From Branchiostoma belcheri (taxonomy: Eukaryota > Chordata > Leptocardii > Amphioxiformes > Branchiostomatidae): a stretch of DNA of 64,000 bases. The translations under genes and the position numbers were made by a program. This document shows positions 1 to 12,300 of this stretch, piece by piece (the first letter of the stretch is position 1; every line of letters begins with the position of its first letter). The notes beneath the pieces were generated by a model that worked only from the letters and a program-made list of their open reading frames with translations, had not been told where the DNA came from and did no database searches. The stretch covers positions 1,523,954 to 1,587,953 of the forward strand of contig NW_017802713.1 of assembly GCF_001625305.1 (NCBI RefSeq). Direction: 5' to 3'.

Positions 1-1092
1 CAATCAAACAACGCATCATTCGCGAGGTCCGATTTTCGAAGCCGAATTTTGTTTTGGCACGAAATGACGTCTTTTTGAAGCTAAAGGTCACTCAATTTTC
101 TCACTAATGATTTGTCAACTCTGCATCGGTATGCTGGTGGGATGCCTCGCATTTCTATACATCCCTCGGTATCAATGGTGGAGATATTTCCATATGATAA
201 TCAGCATTCATCAACCATCTGCTTCAAGGAGTGAAAATTTACTACATAATTACGTCCAACGACTCTTGTTCACGGTGTGTATGATTAAGAAGGCAAGGTA
301 ATGTTTCCTGCTTTATGGACTGCCTATTGTGCGTTACTTTAGACCAGGGTGTGATTGTGTGTTAGCCCTCCCGCTGTCTTGGCAATGTCTTGAGAAATGA
401 GTGGGCTTGTTTTCTTTCTCGGTATATCTTTAGGTAATGAAACAGAAGATAATGTATGGAGATCATTTGCGCCTAAGTGTCAGCATTTTTCACACAAGGC
501 TGAAACAACATGCAGAATCAACTAAGCCCATTCCACATTGCAAAGGTGGCATTTTTCTTTCTGATATATCGTACACTTTGCACAGCCAAGTAAATGAAGC
601 TGTTTCGGAAGGAGACATCTTTTTGGCAAGCGCTAACACAGTGTGAAAATTGAAAGGAAGAGCCCACTTTAAAGTTCTGCGTGTTTCTTGTCACTCCACA
701 ATTCAGTGACAGACATACCTAGCAGACTTGTGCTAAATGTCAATCCTGGTATGTGCCGTATTCATTAGTTCTCTGGGTAGAGATACATAGAATACAACCA
801 TACCCCACGTACAGTTTTGACAGTCTGGATAACTCCTCTTTTTTTTTAGGGAAAAGATACAGTTTTCTATTTCGTATGTGCTTTAGTTTAGAAGATAGCA
901 TTGCACACAATGAATGTACAGGCAGCACCCATCCCTGAAGAGGGTATTAATGAGCCATCCCCAATTATCACATACCTTCTTATCACTCCCCCATCAAAAC
1001 TAGGCAAGAATTTTCCCAGCCCTACTGTTGAGATACCCTGTACCATGTGTTACATATGTGTGTTGTGTCTGTGTTCGTTCTGGGTGACTTAC
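1..1092 (-). other. Intron 2 (5' part) of glypican gene B
   Basis: The strand running down from the donor of exon 2 begins GTAAGT at 1092-1087. No further glypican exon was recognised between here and position 1; the large central exon with the cysteine-rich core should lie outside the window. No repeat or RNA gene was seen. Confidence 0.7.
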
Positions 1093-1254
1093 CATCAAAT
1101 TTTTCTGTTCTTGATATAAAAGTGCTTCTGAGAAACGCTGTCTTTTCTGAGACTAGCTTTTCAAAGTCCACGCGGGACTGCAAGGCAAGCTTTTCCTCCA
1201 TCTCCTCCGTACAACACGTCTGCCCCTGAGGACATATATTTCTCAGCTGATCCC
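1093..1254 (-). CDS. gpc4/6: Glypican gene B, exon 2 (GPC4/6-type N-terminal core)
   Basis: This exon encodes the start of the glypican core domain. A polypyrimidine tract and CTGCAG acceptor (1260-1255) open it and a GATG|GTAAGT donor closes it. It starts with two bases completing a codon begun in exon 1, then reads [20 protein letters not shown], continues through [15 protein letters not shown] and ends in a [12 protein letters not shown] stretch, with no stop. The ICPQG-x-TCC-x-EMEEK signature and the spaced hydrophobics of the first core helix are family hallmarks, and the wording is closer to GPC4/GPC6/GPC1 than to GPC3/GPC5. It leaves in phase 1. The product should be a secreted, GPI-anchored heparan sulfate proteoglycan that modulates Wnt, Hedgehog, FGF and BMP ligands. 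The glypican call is very sure; the subgroup is likely but rests on about 54 residues. Confidence 0.93.
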
Positions 1255-4200
1255 CTGCAGAAAGAGAAAAGAAAGAAAGGAATAAATTACATTATTCACG
1301 GCCATGCATGGAAAATTACCAAGCTATTCAATCACCATGCCCCTGTTGGTAGCCGGGACCACACACACAATCACTATGAATGCCATACACTCTACATAGA
1401 AAATACACTAATGCTCCCCTTTGGGGTAAAGCTAGGAAGGAAAAAACTAGGTAGTTGCCACTGTTGCTTTCCCTCGAGATTTCTCTTTTTGTTACTCTTA
1501 GCAGCATGTTCTCATGAAAGTTTAATTCAGGGCCTGAAAAAAGCCGTGTGGAGCGTTGGCCCTCGTTGGCGAACTATTGTCATACAGGGCCTCCCGCTAC
1601 GCTGTATTTTGCGGGACCGAGGGGAGCGCGTAAAAGGAGAAAATGGTTAACACAATGGCTAAAGCAGCCGTTCTCAGATTACTCGCTACAGCATGAGTTC
1701 TTTGCTTCACAGACCGTCCCGTAGGCGCGCTATACAAAACTTTTAACACTACAACAGAAGATCGTTCAAATCCCAATACGAAACTGCTTTTGCTTTCGCA
1801 CACCATATAATCAACGTTATCAATAATATATTCAGGGTAGTTAACCTGGCAGAATACAAAATGAGACCTTGTACCAAGGAGGTTTAAAAAATATGGTCTC
1901 CTTTAATGAGGCTTCATCATTCATAATACCAATAGCTATTCTGACCTAACTCTGTAACTTTTAAAAAGTTGTCTTGTTCACAAATTATACGAACTTTGAA
2001 GCAATTGAATGTTGTATAGAATAAGTCCCCATCCCAATATCCAAATCCATTGTTACAAGATCATTGTTATGCTATTTGAGAAAAATCTGAAGACTTTTTC
2101 CATCAACCACAAATTGCCTCAAAATGTAACACTGTTTCACAAATGTGGGGAAAAATAATGAAAGACAAAAAAATGCGAGATGGCTGATACCGCTTTCTAA
2201 AACAGGAAATCTGTTTTGATTAATAATTTAATGTTAGCAGCTTAACACAGGGGCACTTTTCACACCTTTTTGACATAAGAACAGGGTGATCTTTTTCCCA
2301 CCAGTCTTATTCAGTAAAACCCTCGAATGTGGCTTCTTTAAACCTCTTATGTAAATGTTTTCAAAACAGAAATCCAGGGGAAATGGAATGTAGTTCTCAC
2401 ATTATAAGAAAGCAGGAAACACAACAGGACTGATTAAATTAACACCTCATAAACTGAGGCTCATTCTACCTTTTGAAGACATACCATTTTTAAGATATTC
2501 TGACTGTAGTTTCAGACTGAATTTCTGTAAGAAGACATGAAAATAAGATTTGAATGCATTGGAGTTGTGTGAAAAAAAATGTCAAAAGTTACACCCTATT
2601 TACTATTACATGTTGGGAAAGAGGCTGGCCACCCAAAATGGAGCAAACTCCCAAATGTTACACCTCGACTTTTTTCACATAACCTTTCCACCCCTACAAT
2701 CCCTCATGGTATGACCCTAGTACTCGCCTTTAGCCTGTTTCTGACCCATGACATCAGCATTGATAATGAATTTCAACCAGGTCTCTGGTGTCTGTTGTCA
2801 TGGCAACAGATGATGTTGTCGTGGCAACTGATGACGTCGCCATAGCAACAGATGAGGCAGCCTGTCCCTGACCCTGTCATCTCCCAGTGGCTGATACTAC
2901 TCCCCCATACCCCCCTGGAGCAGCACATGTTTCACATGTCTGGCAGGTTTCCAAAAATAAACCACTTTTGAGGGACTTCCGAATTCTCGTTGAGCCATGA
3001 CCACAGAGTATTTTCGCATTTCTGCTGGAGATCCACATTAAACGTAAACAATTTCCTCTCCAGGACTCCACTTCAAAGACTGATGCTAACCCTATAAAAA
3101 GGATTCTTCATGGATACTGTTTCCAAGAACTAGACTGGAAATATGGCAAATACTTCTCTATTTCACAAGTATATTTGATAAACTACAAAGCAAAGTTACT
3201 GAAATTGAAAATATCTATGTTGCTTGTGTGCCTCCTTCACTGTAAGTAAAAATTCATGAACCATTACAACACACTTATCCTTATTTGAAAATCATAACTC
3301 TTGAATCAAGACTTCAACAAATTCTAACAGGAATGTCTTCAACAAGCCCTTCTTGAATACTTGTGAGTGGAGAATTTGGATTATCTCAGCTCTCAGTCTT
3401 ATCCAAACAACTCCCTTTCTGTTAGTATGGAATGTTTTCCTTGGGTATAGGAAACCCACTTTACAACAATATACTCATTGTTTACACTCCTTCTTTCCTA
3501 CATAGAAGTTATCTGATGTCATACAATCAACTCTTGCCAGCCCACTTGAAGTAATAATTTAATGCTTTTCCTTATTTTTTCTTCGTCTTGCTTAGTCAAG
3601 TCTTGAATAAGCAATTTTACCTCCAGTTTTCCTTCAGTGTAACATAAGATTACCACCCCTATAATATGAATACCTGACATATTTGCTAAGGTGGGCTGGG
3701 TGGAAGAAATGTGGTAATTTCATCGGAATAAATCTTTCAATGAGGGCAGTTATCATTCTGACCAAATCATACAGCTTTTCTTCTTTCCTGAGTAGCTTAT
3801 CTGTTATCACGATGCCAGCGATATTCCCAAACATTCGTGGCTGTAAGAATTGTGGGCTCCCTCGTCGTACCTCTCGTACGTAAGCCGCAAATCCCCAAAT
3901 GAGGGTAACGGTGGCTCAGTGACATCACGACAAAGTAACCACGGTTGTTCGCTGATTGCGATTGATCCGACATGTCACCAAATGCACAGGTGTGGAAGAA
4001 TTCATGTCAATCTGCGTCTGTCTACAAGACTTACTCTAAGACACACCTCTGTGCCTCCTTTGTGGCCCTTTCTTCCCTCCTTTAAGGACAGGCATGTCCG
4101 TAATCCCTACAAAATACGTCTCCTTGCTGACATCCATTTTTCCATGCTATCTCCCCTATTATTTTTCTCTGCAGACATAATGATACATAATTCATATAAT

Positions 4201-5441
4201 CCCGCCAGATATATTGTATGGTTAATATCACCAGCCCCCGACATCAAAGCTAGACATACTTTTAATATGTCGGACTGGTTGACACGCCTTTTTAACATTT
4301 CACTATCTTGGAAAGACGTCCTTTTCGCGAACGTGTGATTGACATTTAAGGGTTTCCAAGTTCACCTGGTGTTAGATAATCAAGTACAGCTGTGGGGAGG
4401 GCTGTGTGGAATGTGTGTTATCCTAGGGAAGATGGCCACTGAGAGTGATAAGATTTCCTAGATACCCAGATAAAACAGTCCAAATCCTGATTTTGGTGGT
4501 ACTAATACCGCATATATACACCAAAACTCTACAATAATATATAGTATCTACAGGTCTACACAGCAATTTCTAGGTTTACAGGAGAAAATGATGTTTGAAA
4601 ACAGCAATTTATTCTCAAGTAGGGTTCAACAATACACATACAGCTAGCAGTTCAACAAGGACACAGTTTTTTTTTCTTTCTCAACTAAATCTGACTGACT
4701 TGAATCATTCCTTTTATGTTCATATTTTTCAACCCAAAAGACAAAGACTTTGACCGAGTGAATATATGAATATTGGGAACAGGGCGACACAGCGGGGATT
4801 ACATTTGTAGCCTGGTTGTCTGGACCCATCTGATATGGTGAGTAATGATGAAAACTTGTCTGAAATGGTCCTGTGACACATCCATGCCTGGGTTCTATCC
4901 CCACTTGTGACACATCCGACATGTGTGGCTTCTTAGCTCTATACCTCCCAGCCTTATGTTCCCTGACTTTTCTTTATCCTTCAGGAGAATTCCTTCTCTA
5001 CTTGGATGTAATCTTCCTAGCCCCTGCCTTCCTTGAGTGATCGTAACGTCACTTCTTTCTGCACCTTTTCTACCAAAGCTTTGCTAAGCCTTCTCTGGGC
5101 CTGGCCAGGGGGTAAGGTTTAACAGGACAGGCTGCCATATATGGTAGTCACCAAATAAACAAGGGGGCTGTGCGTTGGAGGTCAGGGCTATCCTGTGGCG
5201 TCAAAATGGCAGGCAAAACAAGGGTTCACATAACCAAGCGGCTGCAGTTGCACCCTGGCCGGTGGCCTCTAAACATCTGAAAGCCTAACTCCTGAACTTC
5301 TGCATGCCGAATCGTCTATGCACAGCAGGGGGGGAGGGGGGCACAAGGGCAAGAGCAACTACAGGAGGAAAATGGACTTGATGTGTAGTACTGGTACAGT
5401 GTTGTTAGTGCAGATGTGGATGCGATGAAACTTTAAGGGTA
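1255..5441 (-). other. Intron 1 of glypican gene B, distal part
   Basis: This is AT-rich intronic sequence without a recognisable exon, tandem array or transposon. Small ORFs on both strands look like chance open frames: no splice borders, no familiar motifs, no repeat similarity to the rest of the window. Confidence 0.6.
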
Positions 5442-6102
5442 CTCTTGACACAACATGCTGAGCTTTAGGAAAGAAAAGGCATACTGTACAGAATTTTCTT
5501 GTCAATTTAGCTACTCCATACAAAGTACTATGGTCCAACTCCAAATTTGGCATCTGCAGGATCAGTACAAAACAAAAGGTTGGTACAAGATTTTTCACCA
5601 CCAAATTTGACGCTCTTGACACAACATTTAGGAAATCAAATGACATACTATACAGAATTTTCTAGTCATTTTATTTACTCCATACAAAGTACTTTGGTCC
5701 AACTCCAAATTTGGCATCTGCAGGATCAGTACAAAACAAAAGGTTGGTACAAGATTTTTCACCACCAAATTTGACGCTCTTGACACAACATTTAGGAAAT
5801 CAAATGACATACTATACAGAATTTTCTAGTCATTTTATTTACTCCATACAAAGTACTTTGGTCCAACTCCAAATTTGGCATCTGCAGGATCAGTACAAAA
5901 CAAAAGGTTGGTACAAGATTTTTCACCACCAAATTTGACGCTCTTGACACAACATTTAGGAAATCAAATGACATACTATACAGAATTTTCTAGTCATTTT
6001 ATTTACTCCATACGAAGTACTGTGGTTCAACTCCAAATTTGGCATCTACGGGATCAGTACAGAACAAAAGGCTGCCACTAGATTTTTCACAGCCAAATTT
6101 GG
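5442..6102. repeat. 164-bp tandem repeat, about four units
   Basis: Four head-to-tail units lie in intron 1 of gene B. Corresponding landmarks are exactly 164 bases apart (for example 5705, 5869, 6033). The two central units are almost identical; the first and last have diverged. Each unit contains the palindrome CCAAATTTGG (5541, 5705, 5869, 6033), and a fifth occurs in the terminal partial unit at 6093. This matches the CC(A/T)6GG consensus bound by serum response factor. Overlapping short ORFs of identical sequence are by-products of the repeat. The near identity of the central units points to recent expansion or homogenisation. Confidence 0.93.
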
Positions 6103-9100
6103 GTTTGGGAAACCAGTCTACCAATCCAGTTTTGTCTCTACCATTCGGCATATCCTTTATCGTAGTCTGGATCTTGTGCTAACAACAGTCTGTACACAAC
6201 TGTCATCATCCCGATGATATTTAAAGTCAGCATTTCTAATGAAAACAAAGCCAGGAAGCTGCACAGCGCCATTGTTTATGCCAGTTGGGTCGGAGTCCTG
6301 GTGTGTGCATAACAGAATGGTACATTAAACTTTGTACACGCCTTCAATCATTGCCAGTAAGTATTGTTTCCTTTCTGTGAGAGCACACAAACACTGTCTT
6401 CTGGTATCTGGGAAGTAGCTTCAGATGTCAAGACAGCCCTATCTTCTTACAGATCATAGCACATAGATTACTGAAGTTTATACATAGAGGCTCAAAACTT
6501 TTGCCTGAATTCATAGAATCAAAATTCCATACACACACGATAAAAATGATACTGTTAATTGTGACTTAAGTTTTGGTTATCATCTTACATGACAAGATAT
6601 GAGTTGTGGGGAGGGGGGCATTTTATAGGAAGTAAAAATCATTATCTTCGAAGACATCTTGGAATAGAAGTGTGGGAACTGTCCTACATCTTAAAGCCAC
6701 TGCCCTTAAGGACTGCAATTAGCCCTATTTGTCTAAAAAGACAATAACAGTAAAAGATTCCTTAAAAATCTTATCAATAATGGGATCTGTTTCCTGAGAC
6801 TGAAATCACCAGGCCTCTGTTGTCAGCTGTCCAGTGATTTGGGGTAAGCCTCCTCTTCCTGAAATATCCTTTATGATGGGACAATACCAAATAACGATGT
6901 ACGGCAGCGAACTGCTGAGGGCTAAACTGTGCCGTTTGTCGCCGGTGGCGGGCCTTTGTCGCCAAAGCGGACGTGCATTATCGCCATTGTTCCGACGACA
7001 CCTACCGCCCGAGGGCGACCATTACCTACAGCAGAGATTATGTCGGCAAAATGGCCCACCTAGCATTCTTCACATTGCAAACATACAAATGTTTAAATCC
7101 CATATCCAAAATTCTCCCCTTGGTGTATCTTTAGTGTGGGGCAGTACAATTATAACCCCCTTCCACATACCACCCCTAGTTACGATGACAGGAAAAACCC
7201 TGACCTCCTCGGCTCTTACTATCCTGTCAGTTGCCATTATTTCCTTATAATTGATCTTACTATCATCAAACCAATCAGTTAACTCTTATCGACGCAAGCA
7301 AATTGCCATCTTTGTCAATTTTAGAGCTTACATAACTTCTTGTTAACTCACCACGCCGCGTGAATGTGAAATAGCATCTGGTATAGATGTAACCACTCCT
7401 TCTATTTATAATACCAGAGCGGTCACAGACACTTCAGAAATATAATTTCTTTGTTTACATAATCTCACACGGCTGCAACAAAACGTGACAACCAGAAAGG
7501 ACTTCAGATAAACGACGTCCACGTAGATACAAGTAGCTAGGGTTATCTTCTTGCCATTTGAACTGGCTAATGCACTATCTATGGCAACCCACACACTCAT
7601 TAGAATGGAGTCAGTTCTACTTGATTAGAAACATGGCAAATGTTACCATCTGGTCAGAGCCTTGGCAATGCTTCAAATTTCTGTTGCTGATGTCAAGGAC
7701 TAGAGGGTGAGCTGCCAGCATGGCTTACTCTCATGATTTGAAGCTCAATTTGGTAAGAGCCCAACTTGGGATGTGGTCCAATTTCCTAGGCACTGGAACT
7801 TACATTGATAAAACACACCTGTGTTGAACTGTTAGTCGCTTTTTCTTGGAAATACATTTTATCTAATGTTTGTGGATAGTCCGCACAACTGGAAACACTT
7901 TTGACAGAAGGGTTCAACCAAACTTTCAAGATTTTATCAAATGTTTGCTTTCTCTTTTGTTTCCAAGTCAAATACATGGCAGAGTTCTAATCTGGCTACT
8001 TTTTCTTTGTGGAATGCAGCCTTCACACAAATTCAATGCGAAAACTTGACCCAAAGCAGAAGGGATATTTTAGGATAATTAAAAAAGTCTGTGGACAGGA
8101 TGTCCTGTTGAATCACACATCTTTGATTGCACATGATTTGCAGGGCTAGGTTATCATTTTAGAAATGTAAACACCCTTGAGTAGAACCAACAAGTTTTTA
8201 TCTTTTACAACAAAACCACTGAACTGAGATAAAACTTTAACAACTATCTTCTAACCTATGTGTTTTCTTAACCACCGATTGTCCAAATCCTGTCTCAACT
8301 AAAACTGTTATTTTTTCTGTCTGCCCAATTTGTTTTTCAATCAAGAGCAATTATGCCGTGTATTTCCATGGCTTCCTACGTTCTTTTAAACATACTTAAA
8401 GGATGTTTTTCTTTCATTAGGTTGAGGTCTAACCCACTCAGACTGACTATGTTTATTCAAAGGAAACACAACTGACTGGAGCAACCAACAATAATTAGAG
8501 GCACATTCTTAGACCCTGACAAATACAGCTGCCTACTTCAATCCGCCTCAAGTGGCATTTCTCCAACCCAAGATTTCTCAACCCTGCACTTAGATAAGCC
8601 CTGATCGAATCTTTCCACTACACTTTATTTGGCAAGAAGTTTTTCACAGCCGCTAATGAGGTGGTTGCTGACTTTTCGCACCAAGTAGTTGTTAGGGTGG
8701 ACGTTACGCAGTCTTGGCTGGTCGGGCTAGGCGCCAGACTCCAACCTCTGACCGCCAAGCTTGCTTCCTGCTCAAGGAACACTGACACCGCGGATTACAT
8801 CAATCCTTATCTTCTTGCACCTTTATCGTTAATCCAATTTCGGATGGGCCACCTTGAAATGTGATTATTCTGAAGAGCACCGAGTAAACCAATGATAACG
8901 CGTGTCTTAGCCCTCCTTGTAATTCCTTGTACGTTTTTTGGCTACTTCCTGAAATCGATACAATCACAGACACCGCTGTGTCATTAAAACAACACGGAAT
9001 ACCTCACATCCTACATGCCTTGGTCCTGAACTCGTGTTACAGTCTCGTATGAGATACAGATGCTTTTCCAAAGATATTCCAAAATGCTCTCTTTTTTCCA

Positions 9101-10667
9101 CAACATATATATTCTATTCATATATTAGTGAACCAGCTATAACTTTTCCAGGTACATTAATTTTGTGTCTATAAAATTAGAAATGGCATTTACGAAAATA
9201 TCCCCGACTACTCCAAATGACATGTACAAAAATGTACATGGGATGATGATGTGTAGCCAAAAGAGCACATATGGTATTTTAAGCTGCCCACTACCTAAAA
9301 GTGATAAATATCTACCTTGAATGACTATAGACAGTTAGACCAAAAGGTTATCCAAATTGCCACAATGCATAATTAAAGCTTACAGTACTAAACTGCTCAG
9401 TAAATCAGCTTTATTGTTAGCCTAATGGCCGGCTGGCGCACACACATACTTTCTATATGGATTTTTTTTTACAATTCCTAAGTGCCTACCACTTTTAACA
9501 ATCAGCCACTGATTCAACAAAAGCTGTACTTATTTTTATTGGAACATAAGCAAAAATGATGCTTTTGATTTTAAAAATGTGTATTCTTCGCTGTGATTCA
9601 GACATCAAGCGCAATTTCGGCTGTGCTTTACACGAGGGCTATTCCGTGTCCCTGAGATACGATCAACCCGCAAATGGAAGGATTTCCCTCAAAACCCAGA
9701 TAACTAGTGGGCAGATAGGTCATATCACCATGTAGTATTGCTGGGATAAGGCAAGCTGACTGATAATGAAAATAGAAAAGACGGGATTTATGTGGCGCTC
9801 ATGAATTATGGAATAATTCTGGTACAAATCATTTCCTGTCACCTTCTAGTATTACAGAGGCTTTAACAATAAGTCGTTGAAAAATATCGCCATATTTTCG
9901 CCCTACATGAATAATGGTTGTACCAAAATACTGGTTACATTTGGGTAATAAATTTTGTTAGTTTGCAATTTACTTGGATTTTGCTTTGGCAAGATAATAT
10001 ATCAAATTTTACTGACATTATTCATGAAAAAATCATGGGTGAGATAATGCTGAATGAATAAATTATCATTGCCACCAGACCATGTTGCTTTGGAATAACA
10101 CTGAAGAGGGTGAATCTAAAACTGCAGAAATATCAACGAAACTAGTCTTTCGGCGTTTCGCTAGTTTGTGTAGGAAAAGCCGACGTGAGGCATTGGTACT
10201 GGCATTAATGGGCTTTAATGATGAGGATATTTGCCCATTTTATTTAGTCGCAGGACTCTACACAATTTGGGTTGCTCCCTTGGGTAATTCGCTCATTTTT
10301 TCTTCATCACTTGTAGATGGCGAATCAGCCAACGTCCGCCATGTGGCAGTGTTTCCAAGAAAATGCTCTTGTCCCACACAAACGCTTGCTCATTCCACAA
10401 GCAAAATGTGTTTGTGCTTTTCTTTTACAACAACGTCTTGGGTTTGCAAAAATCCGAGGAAAAACAACTATTTGCACAATGAGGCACCGTGTTTGATACA
10501 CTAGGATTTTATTACATATCCTGAATCATTGATATATATTTTTTGTGTTGCTAAAGGGGAAAATCTGAACCAGTAAAGCGATTTTTCATGGTGGTCCTCA
10601 TTTAAAATTCCTCTTTAGTTCACCGTGTGGGCCTGGCTTTGTGGTGTCTGGAGTTGAGTCCTCCCAA
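6103..10667 (-). other. Intron 1 of glypican gene B, central part
   Basis: No exon with convincing splice borders and no transposon with visible inverted ends was found. A CpG-rich patch lies at about 6930-7020. The long + strand ORF at 10082-10504 has no recognisable domain and was not accepted as a gene. Confidence 0.5.
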
Positions 10668-10868
10668 CTATAAACACTTACAGCTGCTTCTAAGTTTGTA
10701 CACAAGGCCAGCAAATATAACCGCGCGACCTGTAGTTTTATCCTCCACTTTAACGGTGGATTTGTGGACCTTTTGAGGTTCGTATCTGGCCAACATTTTT
10801 CCGTACATACCAGTGTATATCCCTACGCCGACCAAAAATATACCGCCGATTGTTGAAGTGTTAATCAT
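10668..10868 (-). CDS. Candidate small single-pass membrane protein, 66 aa
   Basis: I do not recognise this protein. The frame starts at an internal ATG (10868); the same frame extends upstream to 10943 as a low-complexity leader from GC-rich DNA, so the inner start is preferred. It begins MINTSTIGGIFLVGVGIYTG, giving a glycine-rich hydrophobic helix at about residues 7-26. A charged stretch follows (ARYEPQKVHKSTVKVEDKTTGR), then a short second hydrophobic patch and the stop. Short length, one helix and a basic tail recall small mitochondrial or endoplasmic-reticulum membrane proteins, but no function is claimed. Near its end the sequence AGCAGCT|GTAAGTG could be a splice donor, so this may be exon 1 of a longer gene. 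The GC- and CpG-rich stretch just upstream (10870-11000) would suit a promoter. It lies inside intron 1 of gene B, on the same strand. Confidence 0.4.
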   Translation of the reverse strand: MINTSTIGGIFLVGVGIYTGMYGKMLARYEPQKVHKSTVKVEDKTTGRAVIFAGLVYKLRSSCKCL

Positions 10869-11334
10869 GGGCGGACAATGGCCGGGTGACCGGGGGGCAA
10901 GATGCATGTTGCACGTCGCCTGCTCGCTCGCTCGCCCTCCCACCTTCCAAACAAAGCTATCTGGTAGGTAGCTACGGCCTTTATCTGAACAATCTGACCA
11001 GATATGCCCCGTCCTGTTCCTCCCAAATGTCTGTTTTTTCAGGCCCTATCCCTACGGACGCTTGAGAACCTTGGGCAACAGTGCTAGCGAGTTGAATCGA
11101 TTCATCGCTGGTTCGTCGGTCGGCTTACGGCAGACAAGGCGCCCATTTTGCTCAATTTTACCCGTTCTCACGGCCCTTATCGGCTCAAAAACTACTACAC
11201 ATTAATCCTGAGAACTTGCGGGGCTAGCCTATATAGTTAAAGGGGTGAATTAGAGTACTAAAATTGAGTAATTTAATTTGTTCTTAGGTCGTGCTGTGTT
11301 AGAAGGGGAGGGGGGAACTCTGGATACCACTTAC
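10869..11334 (-). other. Intron 1 start of gene B; CpG-rich
   Basis: The stretch between the exon 1 donor and the small ORF is rich in CG dinucleotides (about 10860-11200). This is what one would expect of the 3' shore of the gene B promoter, or of a separate promoter for the small ORF. No coding exon was recognised here. Confidence 0.4.
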
Positions 11335-11503
11335 CTGGTACTGCCCTCTCCGTCACCGAGTTCAAGTTGGAAGTTTTCATGAAATACAACGTGAGGGCGT
11401 CCTTACACTCCGTGGATGCTCTCAGGTCAGCCAGACACGTACACAGGAAGGCAAAAAGAGCCCCGAAAGGCAGCAAAGTCCTCTGCCACGCTGCCATGAT
11501 CAT
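11335..11503 (-). CDS. gpc4/6: Glypican gene B, exon 1 (signal peptide and first cysteine)
   Basis: This is the first coding exon. The frame opens at 11503, with a second in-frame ATG two codons later (11497, context ATCATGG) that is an equally good start. Residues 3-25 form a classic signal peptide, MAAWQRTLLPFGALFAFLCT, ending near CLADLRA. The mature chain begins STECKDALTLYF with the first conserved glypican cysteine, then a polar stretch to AVP. The donor CCAG|GTAAGT at 11334 leaves one base, which joins exactly with the two leading bases of exon 2 (1254) to give ...[17 protein letters not shown]. This is the usual layout of glypican exon 1 to exon 2. The intron is about 10 kb. CpG-rich flanks mark a promoter just upstream. 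Confidence 0.92.
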
Positions 11504-12300
11504 TCCACAGGAAACTTGATCTCACACAGCCAGCACACAACGCCTGTGGAAAGACGATCCTCTCGCTGCCCGACTTTCCCAGGCCCTTTGTCCGGCCCCG
11601 TACCCCGGTCCGAAACGATCCCTTCTCGCACGCTAAACCTCCCTGTGACCGTCACGAACGATCCACGCGTTTCGCCGTCACTTGATCGTCAACATTGGCG
11701 GCCAACTTTCTGTAGGAAGCACGCAAGGGCCTTGGCTCTTTCCCGTAGTGTTTCAACCTCAGTTGTGAAAATTTATGAGGTCCAGTGGCGCTCCCCGAGT
11801 CCGAGTGGTACATACATTATTCATGACCCGAGTATGCGTCTTAGCTGTTCTATCTACCAACAGCCACCTGCGGGAACATAAATATAACAGAATAATTTCA
11901 GACTGCAACTACATGCATAAACCAAATATCACGTTTTTCAACAACCTATATTATTTTTTAATTTTGAATAATATTATTTAGTCACAGCTAATATTATAAT
12001 GAAATATTAAAAGGTATTGTTATATCACGTACTGGTAGCGTACGGTAAACTCAACAGCTAAAATGCAACACAACGGCGTATTTCCGGGTTCTCATTGGCT
12101 ACTTTTTGTTTTGCAACTCTCATTGGGCCATTGGCGACCAATCAGCAGTCGGCTTTGCTCCAGGGTTCATGTACACTTTAGAATGGTTTACTTGAAAAGG
12201 GCATCCTTAGCCATTAGTCTTTCAATCCACCGCTCCTCTTTCTCTTTGTCCGGTTAGGGTTTCAGTGCAAAGAAAGGCTTCCTTTATCCGACTGTGTGAA
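11504..12300 (-). promoter_or_regulatory. Putative gene B promoter, possibly bidirectional
   Basis: This is the region immediately 5' of the exon 1 start codon. It holds four CCAAT boxes (both orientations) within 50 bp: ATTGG at 12094, 12122 and 12130, and CCAAT at 12138. An ETS-like CCGGAAAT lies on the minus strand (12080-12087). The boxes are about 600 bp from the start codon, leaving room for a 5' UTR. No TATA box stands out. On the + strand a pyrimidine-rich stretch near 12232-12252 (CTCCTCTTTCTCTTTGTC) looks like a TCT/TOP-type initiator, so a divergent transcript is possible. Exact start sites cannot be set by eye. Confidence 0.5.
12080..12142. promoter_or_regulatory. CCAAT-box (NF-Y) cluster with ETS-like site
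   Basis: CCAAT pentamers occur at 12094-12098 (reverse), 12122-12126 (reverse), 12130-12134 (reverse) and 12138-12142 (forward), next to CCGGAAAT on the minus strand at 12080-12087. Tight groups of NF-Y boxes are typical of TATA-less and bidirectional animal promoters. This is motif matching only. Confidence 0.5.

Noticed and set aside
3850..4338. 162-codon + strand ORF
   Set aside because: No recognisable domain, no splice or promoter context, antisense within the gene B intron, composition as the surrounding DNA.
5547..6081. Repeated identical short ORFs on both strands
   Set aside because: They are produced by the 164-bp tandem unit and run through its joints; no independent coding evidence.
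10082..10504. 140-codon + strand ORF
   Set aside because: No family resemblance and no supporting signals; isolated in the intron of gene B on the opposite strand.
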